DNA from: NZWG01 sp964478995 | Lineage (GTDB): Bacteria; Fidelibacterota; Marinisomatia; Marinisomatales; UBA1611 | Assembly (NCBI GenBank): GCA_964478995.1 | Contig: CAYZJY010000064.1 | Location: 1 to 11,575 of the forward strand | Direction of reading: 5' to 3' | DNA length: 11,575 nucleotides | The notes under the pieces: model-generated | Told to the model about the DNA's origin: nothing | Database searches by the model: none | Seen by the model: the letters and a program-made list of their open reading frames with translations, nothing else | Program-made: the position numbers and the translations under genes | Part shown: positions 1 through 5,610 of the stretch, piece by piece | Numbering within the stretch: position 1 is the stretch's first letter | Layout of the letters: every line of letters begins with the position of its first letter

Positions 1-501
1 GGTCTAGGGGTTCCCGATAATGCTGCAGCCACGAATGTGAGTAGGGTGTTTGATGTATCAGAGAATCTTGTGGCTGTAGGTGAATACTTGAATGAAAGTC
101 CAATATTCTATAAGGCCTGCATATCTAACGATCAGACAGGAGGAGAATTCGTCAACCTTAGGTCATATCTTCTAGACATGGGGATGACAGAGATCGAGCA
201 ATGGGACCTGGTTAAGGCACTTTGCATATCTGATGATGGAAATACCATTGCTGGTTACGGAAANNNNNNNNNNGATCCAACAAATAATTGGACTGGATGG
301 GTCATCAGAATAAGCGTCGAACAAGACCATGGTGATGTTAATGGGGATGGAGACATTGACATTGCTGATGTATTAATGGTCGTTACTTATCTCCTTGGCG
401 AGGAATTGACAGACCAGGAACTTGCCAATGCAGACCTAGACATGAATCTATTAGTAGACATATTCGATCTATTGGCTTTGATCAATATTGCCATACCATA
501 G
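1..501 (+). CDS. Secreted HAF-type repeat protein with C-terminal dockerin (5' partial)
   Basis: The reading frame is open from base 1, so the start lies upstream; the GTG at 37 is internal. The visible N-terminal half (about residues 1-100) reads like an extracellular HAF-type repeat protein, with phrases such as LVAVGEY and ALCISDDGNTIAGYG followed by GWVIRI. The last 55 or so residues (331-498) form a type I dockerin-like module: one good EF-hand-like calcium loop (DVNGDGDIDIAD) and a degenerate second one (ADLDMNLLVDIFD). Dockerins are calcium-binding modules that bind cohesins in cellulosomes, but in marine FCB bacteria they often end exported proteins with no cellulosome, so the role here is unknown. 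The protein ends in the dockerin, with no type IX sorting tail after it. A run of 10 Ns falls inside the gene; the frame is kept only if the gap length is true. Confidence 0.75.
   Translation, partial: GLGVPDNAAATNVSRVFDVSENLVAVGEYLNESPIFYKACISNDQTGGEFVNLRSYLLDMGMTEIEQWDLVKALCISDDGNTIAGYGXXXXDPTNNWTGWVIRISVEQDHGDVNGDGDIDIADVLMVVTYLLGEELTDQELANADLDMNLLVDIFDLLALINIAIP
264..273. other. Assembly gap (10 Ns)
   Basis: Ten consecutive unknown bases lie inside the dockerin gene. The flanking frame stays open at this length, but ten may be a placeholder, so the residues between GYG and the following DPTNN are unknown. Confidence 0.95.
331..498 (+). other. Dockerin type I-like domain
   Basis: Two calcium-loop-plus-helix segments about 30 residues apart. 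The first has Asp, Asn, Asp and Asp at the expected ligand spacing in DVNGDGDIDIADV, followed by a hydrophobic helix. The second (ADLDMNLLVDIFDLLALI) keeps the helix and some acidic residues but has lost the glycines, so it probably binds calcium poorly. Confidence 0.75.
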
Positions 502-590
502 GCAGTAATTGATCATGGATCAGATGATGGGGCATCTCGACCAAATTTATCAGTGATGTTTTATGAGGATAGGATAAAATATGATTATTT

Positions 591-619
591 ATTAGGTTAG
601 ATTATCAATAGAACCTAAT
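591..619. repeat. Inverted repeat ATTAGGTT / AACCTAAT
   Basis: Perfect 8-bp arms at 591-598 and 612-619 flank a 13-base AT-rich loop, 26 bases before the ATG of the next gene. There is no T run after it, so it is not a standard terminator. It could be an operator or an mRNA leader hairpin for the gene at 645. The arms are AT-rich, so chance cannot be excluded. Confidence 0.35.
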
Positions 620-644
620 TAATGTAAAAAATATTATTCATGAC

Positions 645-1082
645 ATGAGTTTAAATCATTTATATAGTTTGATCATCATTTTATTTGGATTGTTCAATTC
701 GATTCATGCGAAGGCAAAATTTTCTGATCGCCAAGTGGCAATGATGATCCCAAAATATTTTGCCAGAGACCATAACTCACCAAAGATAACACGTACTCGT
801 GTCTATGGGGAAAATGGTAAGAAAATTCTTCATCTTAATATTGAAGTGAATCGAAATAGGTATGAAAATCAAATGGAATATGCGCTTTCTGCAATGGCAA
901 GCGTAAGCCAACATGCTACCAGACCGTTTGATGCGTTTGTTTTGATCATGGAACCGAACTCAAGACAATTTGAGACTGAAAAAGTTGAGGCAAAGGCCAA
1001 ATGCACCATTGATTATTTTGTCTTTAAAAGAGTGAAGAATGAAAGATGGGTCAAAAAATGCATCAAGATAGAGGAAATATAA
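645..1082 (+). CDS. Exported protein of unknown function, 145 aa
   Basis: I do not recognise a family. The N-terminus is a typical signal peptide: a short polar start, the hydrophobic core LYSLIIILFGLF, and a likely cleavage after IHA at about residue 22-23. The mature part is basic, about 120 residues, and has mixed alpha/beta character. Two cysteines in the C-terminal part (in AKCTID and KKCIKI) could form a disulphide outside the cytoplasm. The C-terminal third alternates hydrophobic and charged residues, as in beta strands. No clear Shine-Dalgarno precedes the ATG. It heads a run of small plus-strand genes, and its 3' end overlaps a possible small ORF in another frame (1046-1162). That it is a real gene rests on length, the signal peptide and plausible composition. 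Confidence 0.65.
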   Translation: MSLNHLYSLIIILFGLFNSIHAKAKFSDRQVAMMIPKYFARDHNSPKITRTRVYGENGKKILHLNIEVNRNRYENQMEYALSAMASVSQHATRPFDAFVLIMEPNSRQFETEKVEAKAKCTIDYFVFKRVKNERWVKKCIKIEEI

Positions 1083-1162
1083 CAAAGGGCTTATCGAGTT
1101 TTTTAGGTCATGAGCGAAAGATCAAGATCTTTTATGATGACCATGGTTTTGAAAAAAAATAA
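1046..1162 (+). CDS. Candidate small protein, 38 aa
   Basis: An ATG-to-TAA frame overlaps the last 37 bases of the upstream gene and ends 12 bases before the DUF1737 gene. An internal ATG at 1058 is an alternative start. The product begins MGQKMHQDRGNITKG and ends with KIKIFYDDHGFEKK, a protein-like mix of charged and aromatic residues rather than the low-complexity look of a random frame. The purine run GAATGAAAG sits just before the first ATG. I do not recognise a family. If real, it is translated by coupling with the gene at 645. It could also be chance, since 38 codons is short. Confidence 0.3.
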   Translation: MGQKMHQDRGNITKGLSSFLGHERKIKIFYDDHGFEKK

Positions 1163-1174
1163 ATGGAGATTCAC

Positions 1175-1336
1175 ATGAAGACCGAATATACAATCATAAA
1201 ATGTGATGGGATCTTTACTTCAAGGGATGAGGCTCTAGTTGATGCGGTTAATGCTCTAATGAAAGAGGGATGGCAGCCACTTGGAAACCCTTTCCAGGAT
1301 AATCACGGACAATGGTTGCAGGCAATGGTCAAATAA
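1175..1336 (+). CDS. DUF1737 family small protein, 53 aa
   Basis: This 53-residue protein starts at ATG 1175 with GGAG at 1165-1168, a usable Shine-Dalgarno six bases upstream. It matches the DUF1737 pattern from end to end: an N-terminal strand (MKTEYTIIKC), a helix containing LVDAVNALMKEGW, then QPLGNPF, and a C-terminal strand ending QAMVK. DUF1737 proteins are small, widespread and of unknown biochemical role; the family usually has the 'GWqPlGg ... QAmvk' layout seen here. It sits between a possible small ORF and a small possible lipoprotein, probably on the same transcript. Recognition is from memory of the family pattern, not from a search. Confidence 0.8.
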   Translation: MKTEYTIIKCDGIFTSRDEALVDAVNALMKEGWQPLGNPFQDNHGQWLQAMVK

Positions 1337-1359
1337 TTGGCCACAGATCTTTGATAAAG

Positions 1360-1614
1360 ATGAAATTATTATCATGTTTGTCCTTGTTCTTTATTTTTTC
1401 TCTGAGTTCATTTTCTTGTACTAGTAGGCCTAAGACCTACAAAATAGTTGAGGTCACCCTGATCGAAGATCGTGATGGAAGAGAGCATATGTTCGATAGA
1501 GGATTGGTAGAGGGTAAAGCCATTTGGTGTCATTCTCATGGGCAGTATGAATTAGTAGAGGTCAAGCGATTGCATAATCAGGCAAACTTAATAAAAGCTC
1601 GTGCGAACGATTAG
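1360..1614 (+). CDS. Small exported protein, possible lipoprotein, 84 aa
   Basis: I place the start at ATG 1360. The frame extends upstream to 1312, but that extension overlaps the end of the DUF1737 gene and would put polar residues ahead of the signal sequence. From 1360 the protein begins MKLLSCLSLFFIFSLSS, a strong signal peptide, followed by Cys20 in the context SFSC. That is a weak lipobox, so lipid attachment is possible but not certain. The mature 64 residues contain an IWCHSHGQYELVEV stretch whose Cys and two His could bind metal. No family is recognised. It is 23 bases downstream of the DUF1737 gene and likely cotranscribed with it. Confidence 0.6.
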   Translation: MKLLSCLSLFFIFSLSSFSCTSRPKTYKIVEVTLIEDRDGREHMFDRGLVEGKAIWCHSHGQYELVEVKRLHNQANLIKARAND

Positions 1615-1684
1615 GCCCGTATAGTAGACTTATCTCATTTTCAAAAGTGAAAAATAGTATGTAAGTTTGGCTAAGTTATTCAAT

Positions 1685-1690
1685 TATAAT
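1685..1690 (+). promoter_or_regulatory. Possible -10 box TATAAT
   Basis: A perfect TATAAT lies 20 bases before the GTG of the small basic protein, in the gap after the previous gene. No convincing -35 hexamer is at the right distance (TTTGGC is too close). The placement would give a very short leader that just holds the AGGAG at 1699-1703. Confidence 0.3.
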
Positions 1691-1698
1691 TTAAAACT

Positions 1699-1703
1699 AG
1701 GAG
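1699..1703 (+). promoter_or_regulatory. Shine-Dalgarno AGGAG
   Basis: AGGAG lies six bases before GTG 1710. The spacing supports the GTG over the in-frame ATG at 1722, which would be 18 bases away. Confidence 0.65.
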
Positions 1704-1709
1704 TTATAA

Positions 1710-1913
1710 GTGAAGAATAAAATGAAATGGATTCTCTCTGCAGTACTCTTATTTAGCGTAACTGCTCCAATTTCAGCAATGGACATGAATGAAAGGGCTG
1801 GAATGGAAGAGGTTAAGAAGAAGAAATGGGGTAAGAAGAAGAGCAAATCCACTACCAAGAATAATGGTAAAAAAGCTAAGAAGGGATTTTGGTCCTGGTT
1901 TGGCGGAAAATAA
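1710..1913 (+). CDS. Small lysine-rich exported protein, 67 aa
   Basis: The start is GTG 1710, chosen from the AGGAG six bases upstream. Residues 1-23 are a clear signal peptide ending PISA, so the predicted mature form is about 44 residues. It contains 14 Lys and one Arg against four acidic residues, giving a net charge near +11. A lysine-rich middle (KKKKWGKKKSKS) is followed by Thr/Asn/Gly and then the aromatic tail GFWSWFGGK. There are no cysteines after export. No family is recognised. The gene looks monocistronic, with a possible -10 box in front and a strong terminator right after the stop. The features would fit binding to anionic surfaces such as lipopolysaccharide, peptidoglycan or nucleic acid, or a membrane-active peptide. 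These are guesses from composition only. Confidence 0.7.
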   Translation: MKNKMKWILSAVLLFSVTAPISAMDMNERAGMEEVKKKKWGKKKSKSTTKNNGKKAKKGFWSWFGGK

Positions 1914-1914
1914 T

Positions 1915-1940
1915 AAAAAGGGGATTTTAATCCCCTTTTT
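1915..1940. terminator. Bidirectional rho-independent terminator
   Basis: The stem AAAAAGGGGAT / ATCCCCTTTTT (1915-1925 with 1930-1940) has the tetraloop TTTA and T runs in both directions. It starts one base after the stop of the lysine-rich gene and lies 17 bases past the stop of the convergent PAP2 gene, so it can end both transcripts. Confidence 0.9.
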
Positions 1941-1957
1941 TTATCTATAAAATTATT

Positions 1958-2791
1958 TTATAAACTAAATGATAGATTGATCGAAAGGTCTTTCATCATG
2001 GGGTTGATTTTCACTCTCAATCCATTATTTTCCCATTTTCTGTGTACCATGCGTGCGACAGAATACCCAACAATTCCTCCGCATATTACATCAGACATGT
2101 AGTGTTTATCAGCGGCTATTCGAAAATATCCCGTAGCAGCAGCTAAAGATAGGTTGCCGATCCAGATCAATTTCCTTTTTTCAGGATATATTTCTGATAG
2201 TATTATGGCATTGGATGTACCAAGGGCAAAGGTAGTGCTGGTATGGCCACTAAAAAAAGACCTGAAAGAATCATCTGTGGTTTCGCGTGTCGCGTGGAAC
2301 GAATCTGGTCTTTGTCTTCCTACGGTCATTTTTACAATGTCAGTTATGATTCCATTTAAGGATAATACATCTAGACTGATACTCAACATTTTTACGTATC
2401 CATTATCTGACAATAATGGAAGGACGGGTAAACTTCCAAGAAATACACCGTATAGCAAGATGTCGCTTACTGAACTTGCATTATTCATATTTGAAGGACC
2501 CCATCTTAGTTTATCTCTAAAATAACCATCTAGAGAATTAGGTTCTGATCTGGGTTTCTTTGATGAATGATGGTCAATACCATATTCCAGATATAGGAAT
2601 GTCCCAAGTTGGATGGGAAGTAAATATTTCTCCATCCCATCACCTAAATCTAAATGATCCTGATATGAGAATGGGTTTGGATGGTTTGTATCGATGGGCC
2701 CTTTGAAATGTTGGGCATTTACAGATATTGGTAGTAGTAATGTAATATTGATGGTGAAGACCAATATGGATTGGTTATTTAATCTTATCAT
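1958..2791 (-). CDS. PAP2-superfamily phosphatase, exported, 277 aa
   Basis: A PAP2 (type 2 phosphatidic acid phosphatase) family enzyme, expected to remove phosphate from a lipid phosphate such as phosphatidate, phosphatidylglycerophosphate or undecaprenyl pyrophosphate. All three family motifs are present in order: KxxxxxxRP (K154-R161-P162), SGH (S181-G182-H183) and R-x5-H-x3-D (R224, H230, D234), so it should be active. Residues 1-26 look like a signal peptide ending VNA, and hydrophobic segments surround the motifs. This layout (signal peptide, about 120 residues of head, then the catalytic core) resembles periplasm-facing or outer-membrane PAP2 proteins rather than the short six-helix form. 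It is transcribed alone, converging on the shared terminator. No Shine-Dalgarno is visible. The substrate cannot be told from sequence, though phosphatidate would link it to the DGK-CdsA genes to the right. Confidence 0.88.
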   Translation of the reverse strand: MIRLNNQSILVFTINITLLLPISVNAQHFKGPIDTNHPNPFSYQDHLDLGDGMEKYLLPIQLGTFLYLEYGIDHHSSKKPRSEPNSLDGYFRDKLRWGPSNMNNASSVSDILLYGVFLGSLPVLPLLSDNGYVKMLSISLDVLSLNGIITDIVKMTVGRQRPDSFHATRETTDDSFRSFFSGHTSTTFALGTSNAIILSEIYPEKRKLIWIGNLSLAAATGYFRIAADKHYMSDVICGGIVGYSVARMVHRKWENNGLRVKINPMMKDLSINLSFSL

Positions 2792-2823
2792 GCGAAGATA
2801 TTAGATAAATAATGTTAATTCTC

Positions 2824-2848
2824 AAAACGAGTTGGTTGAACTAGTTTT
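2824..2848. repeat. Imperfect inverted repeat between divergent genes
   Basis: Arms at 2824-2833 (AAAACGAGTT) and 2839-2848 (AACTAGTTTT) pair with one mismatch around the loop GGTTG, and the right arm runs into a T tract. It lies between the divergent PAP2 gene and the membrane-protein gene. No gene ends just upstream on either strand, so an operator or leader hairpin is more likely than a terminator. The stem is AT-rich and weak. Confidence 0.35.
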
Positions 2849-2901
2849 TTCATGGTTGCATTAGTAAAATTTCAGGCAACTTGTTATTAGGATATCATTG
2901 T

Positions 2902-3255
2902 ATGGAAACATGCCCAAACATAGGAGGACGTGAGGTAAGACGTAGGCTGGTCTATGGCTATGTTGGTCTGGTCATGACCCTGCTGATCATGGCTTATGTA
3001 TTTCTATTTCAAGGATCAATATATCTTAGAGGAGCAGTCTTCCTTACTTCCTTATGTGCGATAGTCCCATTGATCGAGGCTAGAGATAAGACATGTGTGG
3101 TCAATGCATATCTAGGCATAAAGAATTTGGGTACAAAATATGAAAGAGAAAGACATAAAGGCTTTCTCAATATTCAAAGAAAGAATTCAATAAGCATAAT
3201 GATCAAAGCAATTTTGTTTTCTGCTTTAATAACAACCGTGATGTTTATTATTTGA
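2902..3255 (+). CDS. Small membrane protein, unknown function, 117 aa
   Basis: I choose ATG 2902; a TTG seven codons upstream (2881) is possible but less likely. The protein has three likely membrane helices: about residues 19-38 (YGYVGLVMTLLIMAYVFLF), 45-62 (AVFLTSLCAIVPLIEA), and a last one at the very C-terminus (KAILFSALITTVMFII). The N-terminus METCPNIGGREVRRRL is basic and cysteine-containing. A second cysteine pattern, DKTCVVNAYLGIKNL, follows helix 2. I have the impression of a widespread family of small membrane proteins with a Cys-Pro-Asn start, a REVRRR-like basic patch and this KTCV motif, but I cannot name it or give a function. It lies upstream of the cupin gene on the same strand, 41 bases away, so cotranscription is possible. 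Confidence 0.6.
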   Translation: METCPNIGGREVRRRLVYGYVGLVMTLLIMAYVFLFQGSIYLRGAVFLTSLCAIVPLIEARDKTCVVNAYLGIKNLGTKYERERHKGFLNIQRKNSISIMIKAILFSALITTVMFII

Positions 3256-3296
3256 ACATCCAATACTACAACCATTTAAGTTCAATGAGACAATAG

Positions 3297-3653
3297 ATGC
3301 TAGACCTTATCATTAAGAGATTTGAGGATCCAGATGAGATAAGAGAATTTGAGAAAGGCAGATTTGAATTACTCAATCTTCCTGGAATGACCATTGGTAA
3401 GGCAACCTATAAACCAGGATGGAAATGGTCGCAAGATGTTTCACCGCTGTCGGATACACAATTCTGCCATGTTGAGCATCTCGGAATGGTCCTTGAAGGA
3501 CGTGCTACGGTTGTTTTTGGAAATGAAGATATCACTACCCTTGGAGAGGGTGATGTTTTTTATGTCCCTCCATTGCCACATGATAGTTGGGTGTTGGGTG
3601 ATGAAGACTATGTCTCGATTCATTTCTTAGGAGCAGATTCTTACGCCAAATAA
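3297..3653 (+). CDS. Cupin-domain protein, 118 aa
   Basis: A single small beta-barrel cupin. The telling stretch is PGWKWSQDVSPLSDTQFCHVEHLG (residues 40-63), then VLEGRATV and GEGDVFYVPPLPHDSWVLGDE (83-103). This matches a common family of stand-alone cupins with the pattern PGWrWsehv-P-aGt-sCqv-HvG-VlsGr and GD-fviPPgHDaWVvGdE. Candidate metal ligands are His58, His61, Glu67 and His95, although the first motif departs from the classic HxH spacing. These proteins are cytoplasmic (no signal peptide here) and mostly of unknown activity; some cupins of this size bind small acids or act as isomerases. No good Shine-Dalgarno is seen. It is followed after 24 bases by an exported protein gene. Confidence 0.82.
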   Translation: MLDLIIKRFEDPDEIREFEKGRFELLNLPGMTIGKATYKPGWKWSQDVSPLSDTQFCHVEHLGMVLEGRATVVFGNEDITTLGEGDVFYVPPLPHDSWVLGDEDYVSIHFLGADSYAK

Positions 3654-3677
3654 AATATTGTCTCAAATTAGGATGAA

Positions 3678-4208
3678 ATGAAAAACATCATTAAAACATC
3701 GTTTATCATGTTTGGACTTTGCATGGCTCAAAATGATATACACAAACCACTTTCCGAGCATTTAATTCCATTGAGGCAGTATTTGGGAAAAACCTTTAGT
3801 GGTGAATTCATTAATTCCACGAAGGAAAGACCCATGCGTGATCTACTAAGTTGGGAACGAGCATTAAATGGAAATGCAATAAAGATTATCCATTCAGTTA
3901 ATGATGGGGAATACGGAGGGGAGACACTGATCATGTGGGATGATGAAAAAGAAAGTCTGATGTCATGGTATTTTACGACTGCAGGGTCGTTAACAATATC
4001 TCAGTCAGTGGTCAGTGGTGAACAGTTTATCAGCATGGAAGACGTTGCAGGTAACCAAAATGGAATAACAAAAGTGAAGACGATCATTGAGTTGTTGCAT
4101 GGAGAAAAACTCCAAAAGAAGACAAAATATTTAATGAATAATATTTGGGTTGATGGGAGCGACATGATCTATGATGAGGTGCAGGTTGGTCGCCCCATGT
4201 TTAAATAG
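3678..4208 (+). CDS. Exported lipocalin-like protein, 176 aa
   Basis: The start is ATG 3678, with AGGA at 3670-3673 slightly close. A short signal peptide (MKNIIKTSFIMFGLCMAQ) is followed by a domain that recalls exported proteins annotated as hypothetical, with the flow 'L.PLR.yLGKT..GEF..S', 'WERALNGNAIKIIHSVNDGEYGGETLIMWD', then 'SWYFTTAG'. The alternating pattern, with a strand-rich core of about 150 residues, suggests a small beta-barrel of lipocalin or DUF1579 type, which usually hold hydrophobic ligands. That fold is inference. The Cys in GLCMAQ lies inside the signal peptide and does not make a lipobox. It ends five bases before the convergent TerB-like gene, and no terminator separates them. 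Confidence 0.6.
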   Translation: MKNIIKTSFIMFGLCMAQNDIHKPLSEHLIPLRQYLGKTFSGEFINSTKERPMRDLLSWERALNGNAIKIIHSVNDGEYGGETLIMWDDEKESLMSWYFTTAGSLTISQSVVSGEQFISMEDVAGNQNGITKVKTIIELLHGEKLQKKTKYLMNNIWVDGSDMIYDEVQVGRPMFK

Positions 4209-4213
4209 AACGA

Positions 4214-4648
4214 TCAGAGATTTTCGTCTAAACTTATGTCTATGCCCAATTGTTGCTCAATAAGTTTTGCAATTTCCATTTCTGATGTCATGATAATTCC
4301 ATCAGCCTCAATGAGATCTGATATTTTCGGCTCAAGATCTTTGATCTGTTCATCATTAAGAAGTACCTTAATGCGCTGAAGTACTTGTGATATGTACATC
4401 ATCCTTTCTTGACCCATTTTTTGATTAATGACCGTCTGAGCATCGATCAGGAATTTATCCGCACGTTCTTCACTGAATTCTGGAAAGAGTTCTTTTATGG
4501 CATTGATCCATGCTTCACGTTCTTCATAATCTGCTTGCCCATCAGCCAACTGTATTGAAGCACATAAGTGGGTCACTGCCTCTAAAGGAGACATGTCCTT
4601 GGGCTCAGTATTGACTTGATCTTTATTTTTATTAGAGAACCAACCCAT
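4214..4648 (-). CDS. TerB-like helical domain protein, 144 aa
   Basis: Almost all helical and acidic. It carries two copies of the TerB-type signature, an acidic DG followed by Glu: ADGQADYEEREAW (residues 35-47) and ADGIIMTSEMEIAKLI (115-130), about 80 residues apart. TerB-fold proteins bind metal through such acidic residues and are found at the inner membrane or in the cytoplasm; the name comes from tellurite-resistance operons but most members have nothing to do with tellurium. There is no signal peptide; the N-terminus MGWFSNKNKD is short and polar. It starts 3 bases after the BolA stop, so the two are surely one operon. The function is not known; a link to BolA or iron handling is only suggested by the pairing. 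Confidence 0.75.
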   Translation of the reverse strand: MGWFSNKNKDQVNTEPKDMSPLEAVTHLCASIQLADGQADYEEREAWINAIKELFPEFSEERADKFLIDAQTVINQKMGQERMMYISQVLQRIKVLLNDEQIKDLEPKISDLIEADGIIMTSEMEIAKLIEQQLGIDISLDENL

Positions 4649-4651
4649 TTC

Positions 4652-4921
4652 CTATTTCTCCCATTCTCTTTGTGTTAGTGTTTTCATGCTCAGTGCATGA
4701 ATTTCATGTTTCATCAACTCTCCCATTGCCTCATACACCATTCTATGTCTGTCCACTAGATTTTTTTCATTGAAATCATCTGATACAATTATGGTCTCAA
4801 GATGAAATCCACCCTCATGAAGTTCATGATTCAGATGACGTCCAGTAAAATCCTTTATTTCAAAATGAATAAGGTTCATTTTGTTTGACAGTCTATTTTT
4901 TATTTCTTTTTCAATTTCCAT
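4652..4921 (-). CDS. bolA: BolA/IbaG-family protein
   Basis: A full-length BolA-family protein (89 aa). The family core is clear: FHLETIIVSDDF (residues 39-50), then DRHRMVYEAMGELM (57-70, matching RHR-VY--L), and EIHALSMKTLTQREW (73-87, matching IHALsi-T-tp-E). BolA-type proteins pair with monothiol glutaredoxins to hold [2Fe-2S] clusters and help iron-sulphur handling, and some also act as DNA-binding regulators. The invariant C-terminal His75 is present. The loop that gives the other cluster ligand is His-rich (H29, H32, H35) rather than having a Cys. No glutaredoxin gene is in the window. It is transcribed away from the YkvA-like gene across a 34-base gap, with the TerB-like gene immediately downstream. 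No Shine-Dalgarno is seen. Confidence 0.88.
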   Translation of the reverse strand: MEIEKEIKNRLSNKMNLIHFEIKDFTGRHLNHELHEGGFHLETIIVSDDFNEKNLVDRHRMVYEAMGELMKHEIHALSMKTLTQREWEK

Positions 4922-4955
4922 TGTATTTATGTTCTACGATTAAGAATTTAATAAC

Positions 4956-5342
4956 ATGACAGACCCTAAATTATTTCAGATCACGGAAGAAGATAAAGTT
5001 CATTATCAAGAATTGATAGATAAGATCGACCCTAAGAGCAAAGATGATGTCATCAAGTTTTTAGGTATTAAGATCCAGGCGATGCTAGACGATGGAAAAT
5101 TAAATGCAGTTGAAGTTGAGTTAATAGAGGATATGGCTGAACTTGTAAAGATACTAGAATTGTACACTGATCTCCCAGAATTGGTCATCAAAAAGGTTCT
5201 TTTTGCTATGTCATATTTCATTGATGAAAATGATGAGATCCCGGATATTATTCCCGACTATGGTTATTTGGATGATGTGACGGTTGTGAGTTGGATAATG
5301 GAAGACATACAGGGTCAAATTCCAAAAATGCCAAACGCCTGA
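4956..5342 (+). CDS. YkvA/DUF1232-family protein with TerB-like N-terminal half, 128 aa
   Basis: The C-terminal half matches DUF1232 (YkvA): KVLFAMSYFIDENDEIPDII followed by PDYGYLDDVTVVSWIM (residues 80-115), where the family has 'a--Yl-sPiDlIPD-ip--GylDDl-vl'. Here Pro-Ile-Asp becomes Glu-Asn-Asp-Glu, so the usual hydrophobic segment is more polar than in most relatives. DUF1232 proteins are small, often membrane-associated and of unknown function. The N-terminal half carries an acidic, TerB-like stretch, AMLDDGKLNAVEVELIEDMA (residues 42-61), resembling the motifs of the TerB-like protein two genes away. It is divergent from bolA over a 34-base gap and ends one base before the convergent zinc-ribbon gene. 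Confidence 0.7.
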   Translation: MTDPKLFQITEEDKVHYQELIDKIDPKSKDDVIKFLGIKIQAMLDDGKLNAVEVELIEDMAELVKILELYTDLPELVIKKVLFAMSYFIDENDEIPDIIPDYGYLDDVTVVSWIMEDIQGQIPKMPNA

Positions 5343-5343
5343 C

Positions 5344-5568
5344 CTATTCTTCTTCTTTTGAGTCGATCTCTACTTGATTTAGGTCTTCTTCAGAGAATTG
5401 CCACTGGCATGGAGCACACCACCAAGGTTTTCCATAGTAAGACTCTTTATTCTCAACTAGTTCCAGATCTTCACCACATCTAGGACAATCCTGTTTTGAG
5501 CCTGGTTCTGGCCATTCATAATCAGGTTTGTATTTAAAACCCTCTTCAAGTGTATGGTGATGCTGCAT
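5344..5568 (-). CDS. Small zinc-ribbon protein, 74 aa
   Basis: A short cytoplasmic protein with one clear C-x2-C / C-x2-C zinc knuckle pair: C28-P-R-C31 and C51-A-P-C54, 19 residues apart, enclosing a Glu-rich strand and a GKPWW stretch. This is the layout of rubredoxin-like or zinc-ribbon folds. The N-terminus MQHHHTLEEGF is histidine-rich and the C-terminus (DSKEEE) acidic. No family is recognised beyond the zinc ribbon. It ends one base from the stop of the convergent YkvA-like gene and lies upstream of no other minus-strand gene, so its transcript probably runs from the PEGA-like gene or from its own start. No Shine-Dalgarno is seen. Confidence 0.7.
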   Translation of the reverse strand: MQHHHTLEEGFKYKPDYEWPEPGSKQDCPRCGEDLELVENKESYYGKPWWCAPCQWQFSEEDLNQVEIDSKEEE

Positions 5569-5610
5569 GACTGAAATTACAGAGAAAAAATAAAGGTTTA
5601 TAGAATAGTT

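Noticed and set aside
331..498. A cellulosome
   Set aside because: A dockerin alone is not evidence. No cohesin, scaffoldin or glycoside hydrolase is visible in the window.
510..522. Short palindrome TGATC-ATG-GATCA
   Set aside because: The arms are only five bases long around a three-base spacer, and GATC-containing words are common in this sequence, so it is likely chance.
1110..1178. A 22-codon ATG frame starting at 1110 whose stop overlaps the DUF1737 start (ATGA)
   Set aside because: It is short and basic with no recognisable pattern or Shine-Dalgarno, and it overlaps the more protein-like frame ending at 1162. The overlap with the DUF1737 ATG is likely chance.
2154..2525. Plus-strand open frame inside the PAP2 gene
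   Set aside because: It runs antisense to a gene with three intact catalytic motifs and has no start signal or known pattern.
4214..4648. Tellurite resistance from the TerB-like protein
   Set aside because: The TerB fold is shared by many unrelated proteins, and no TerC, TerD or TerZ-type gene is nearby.
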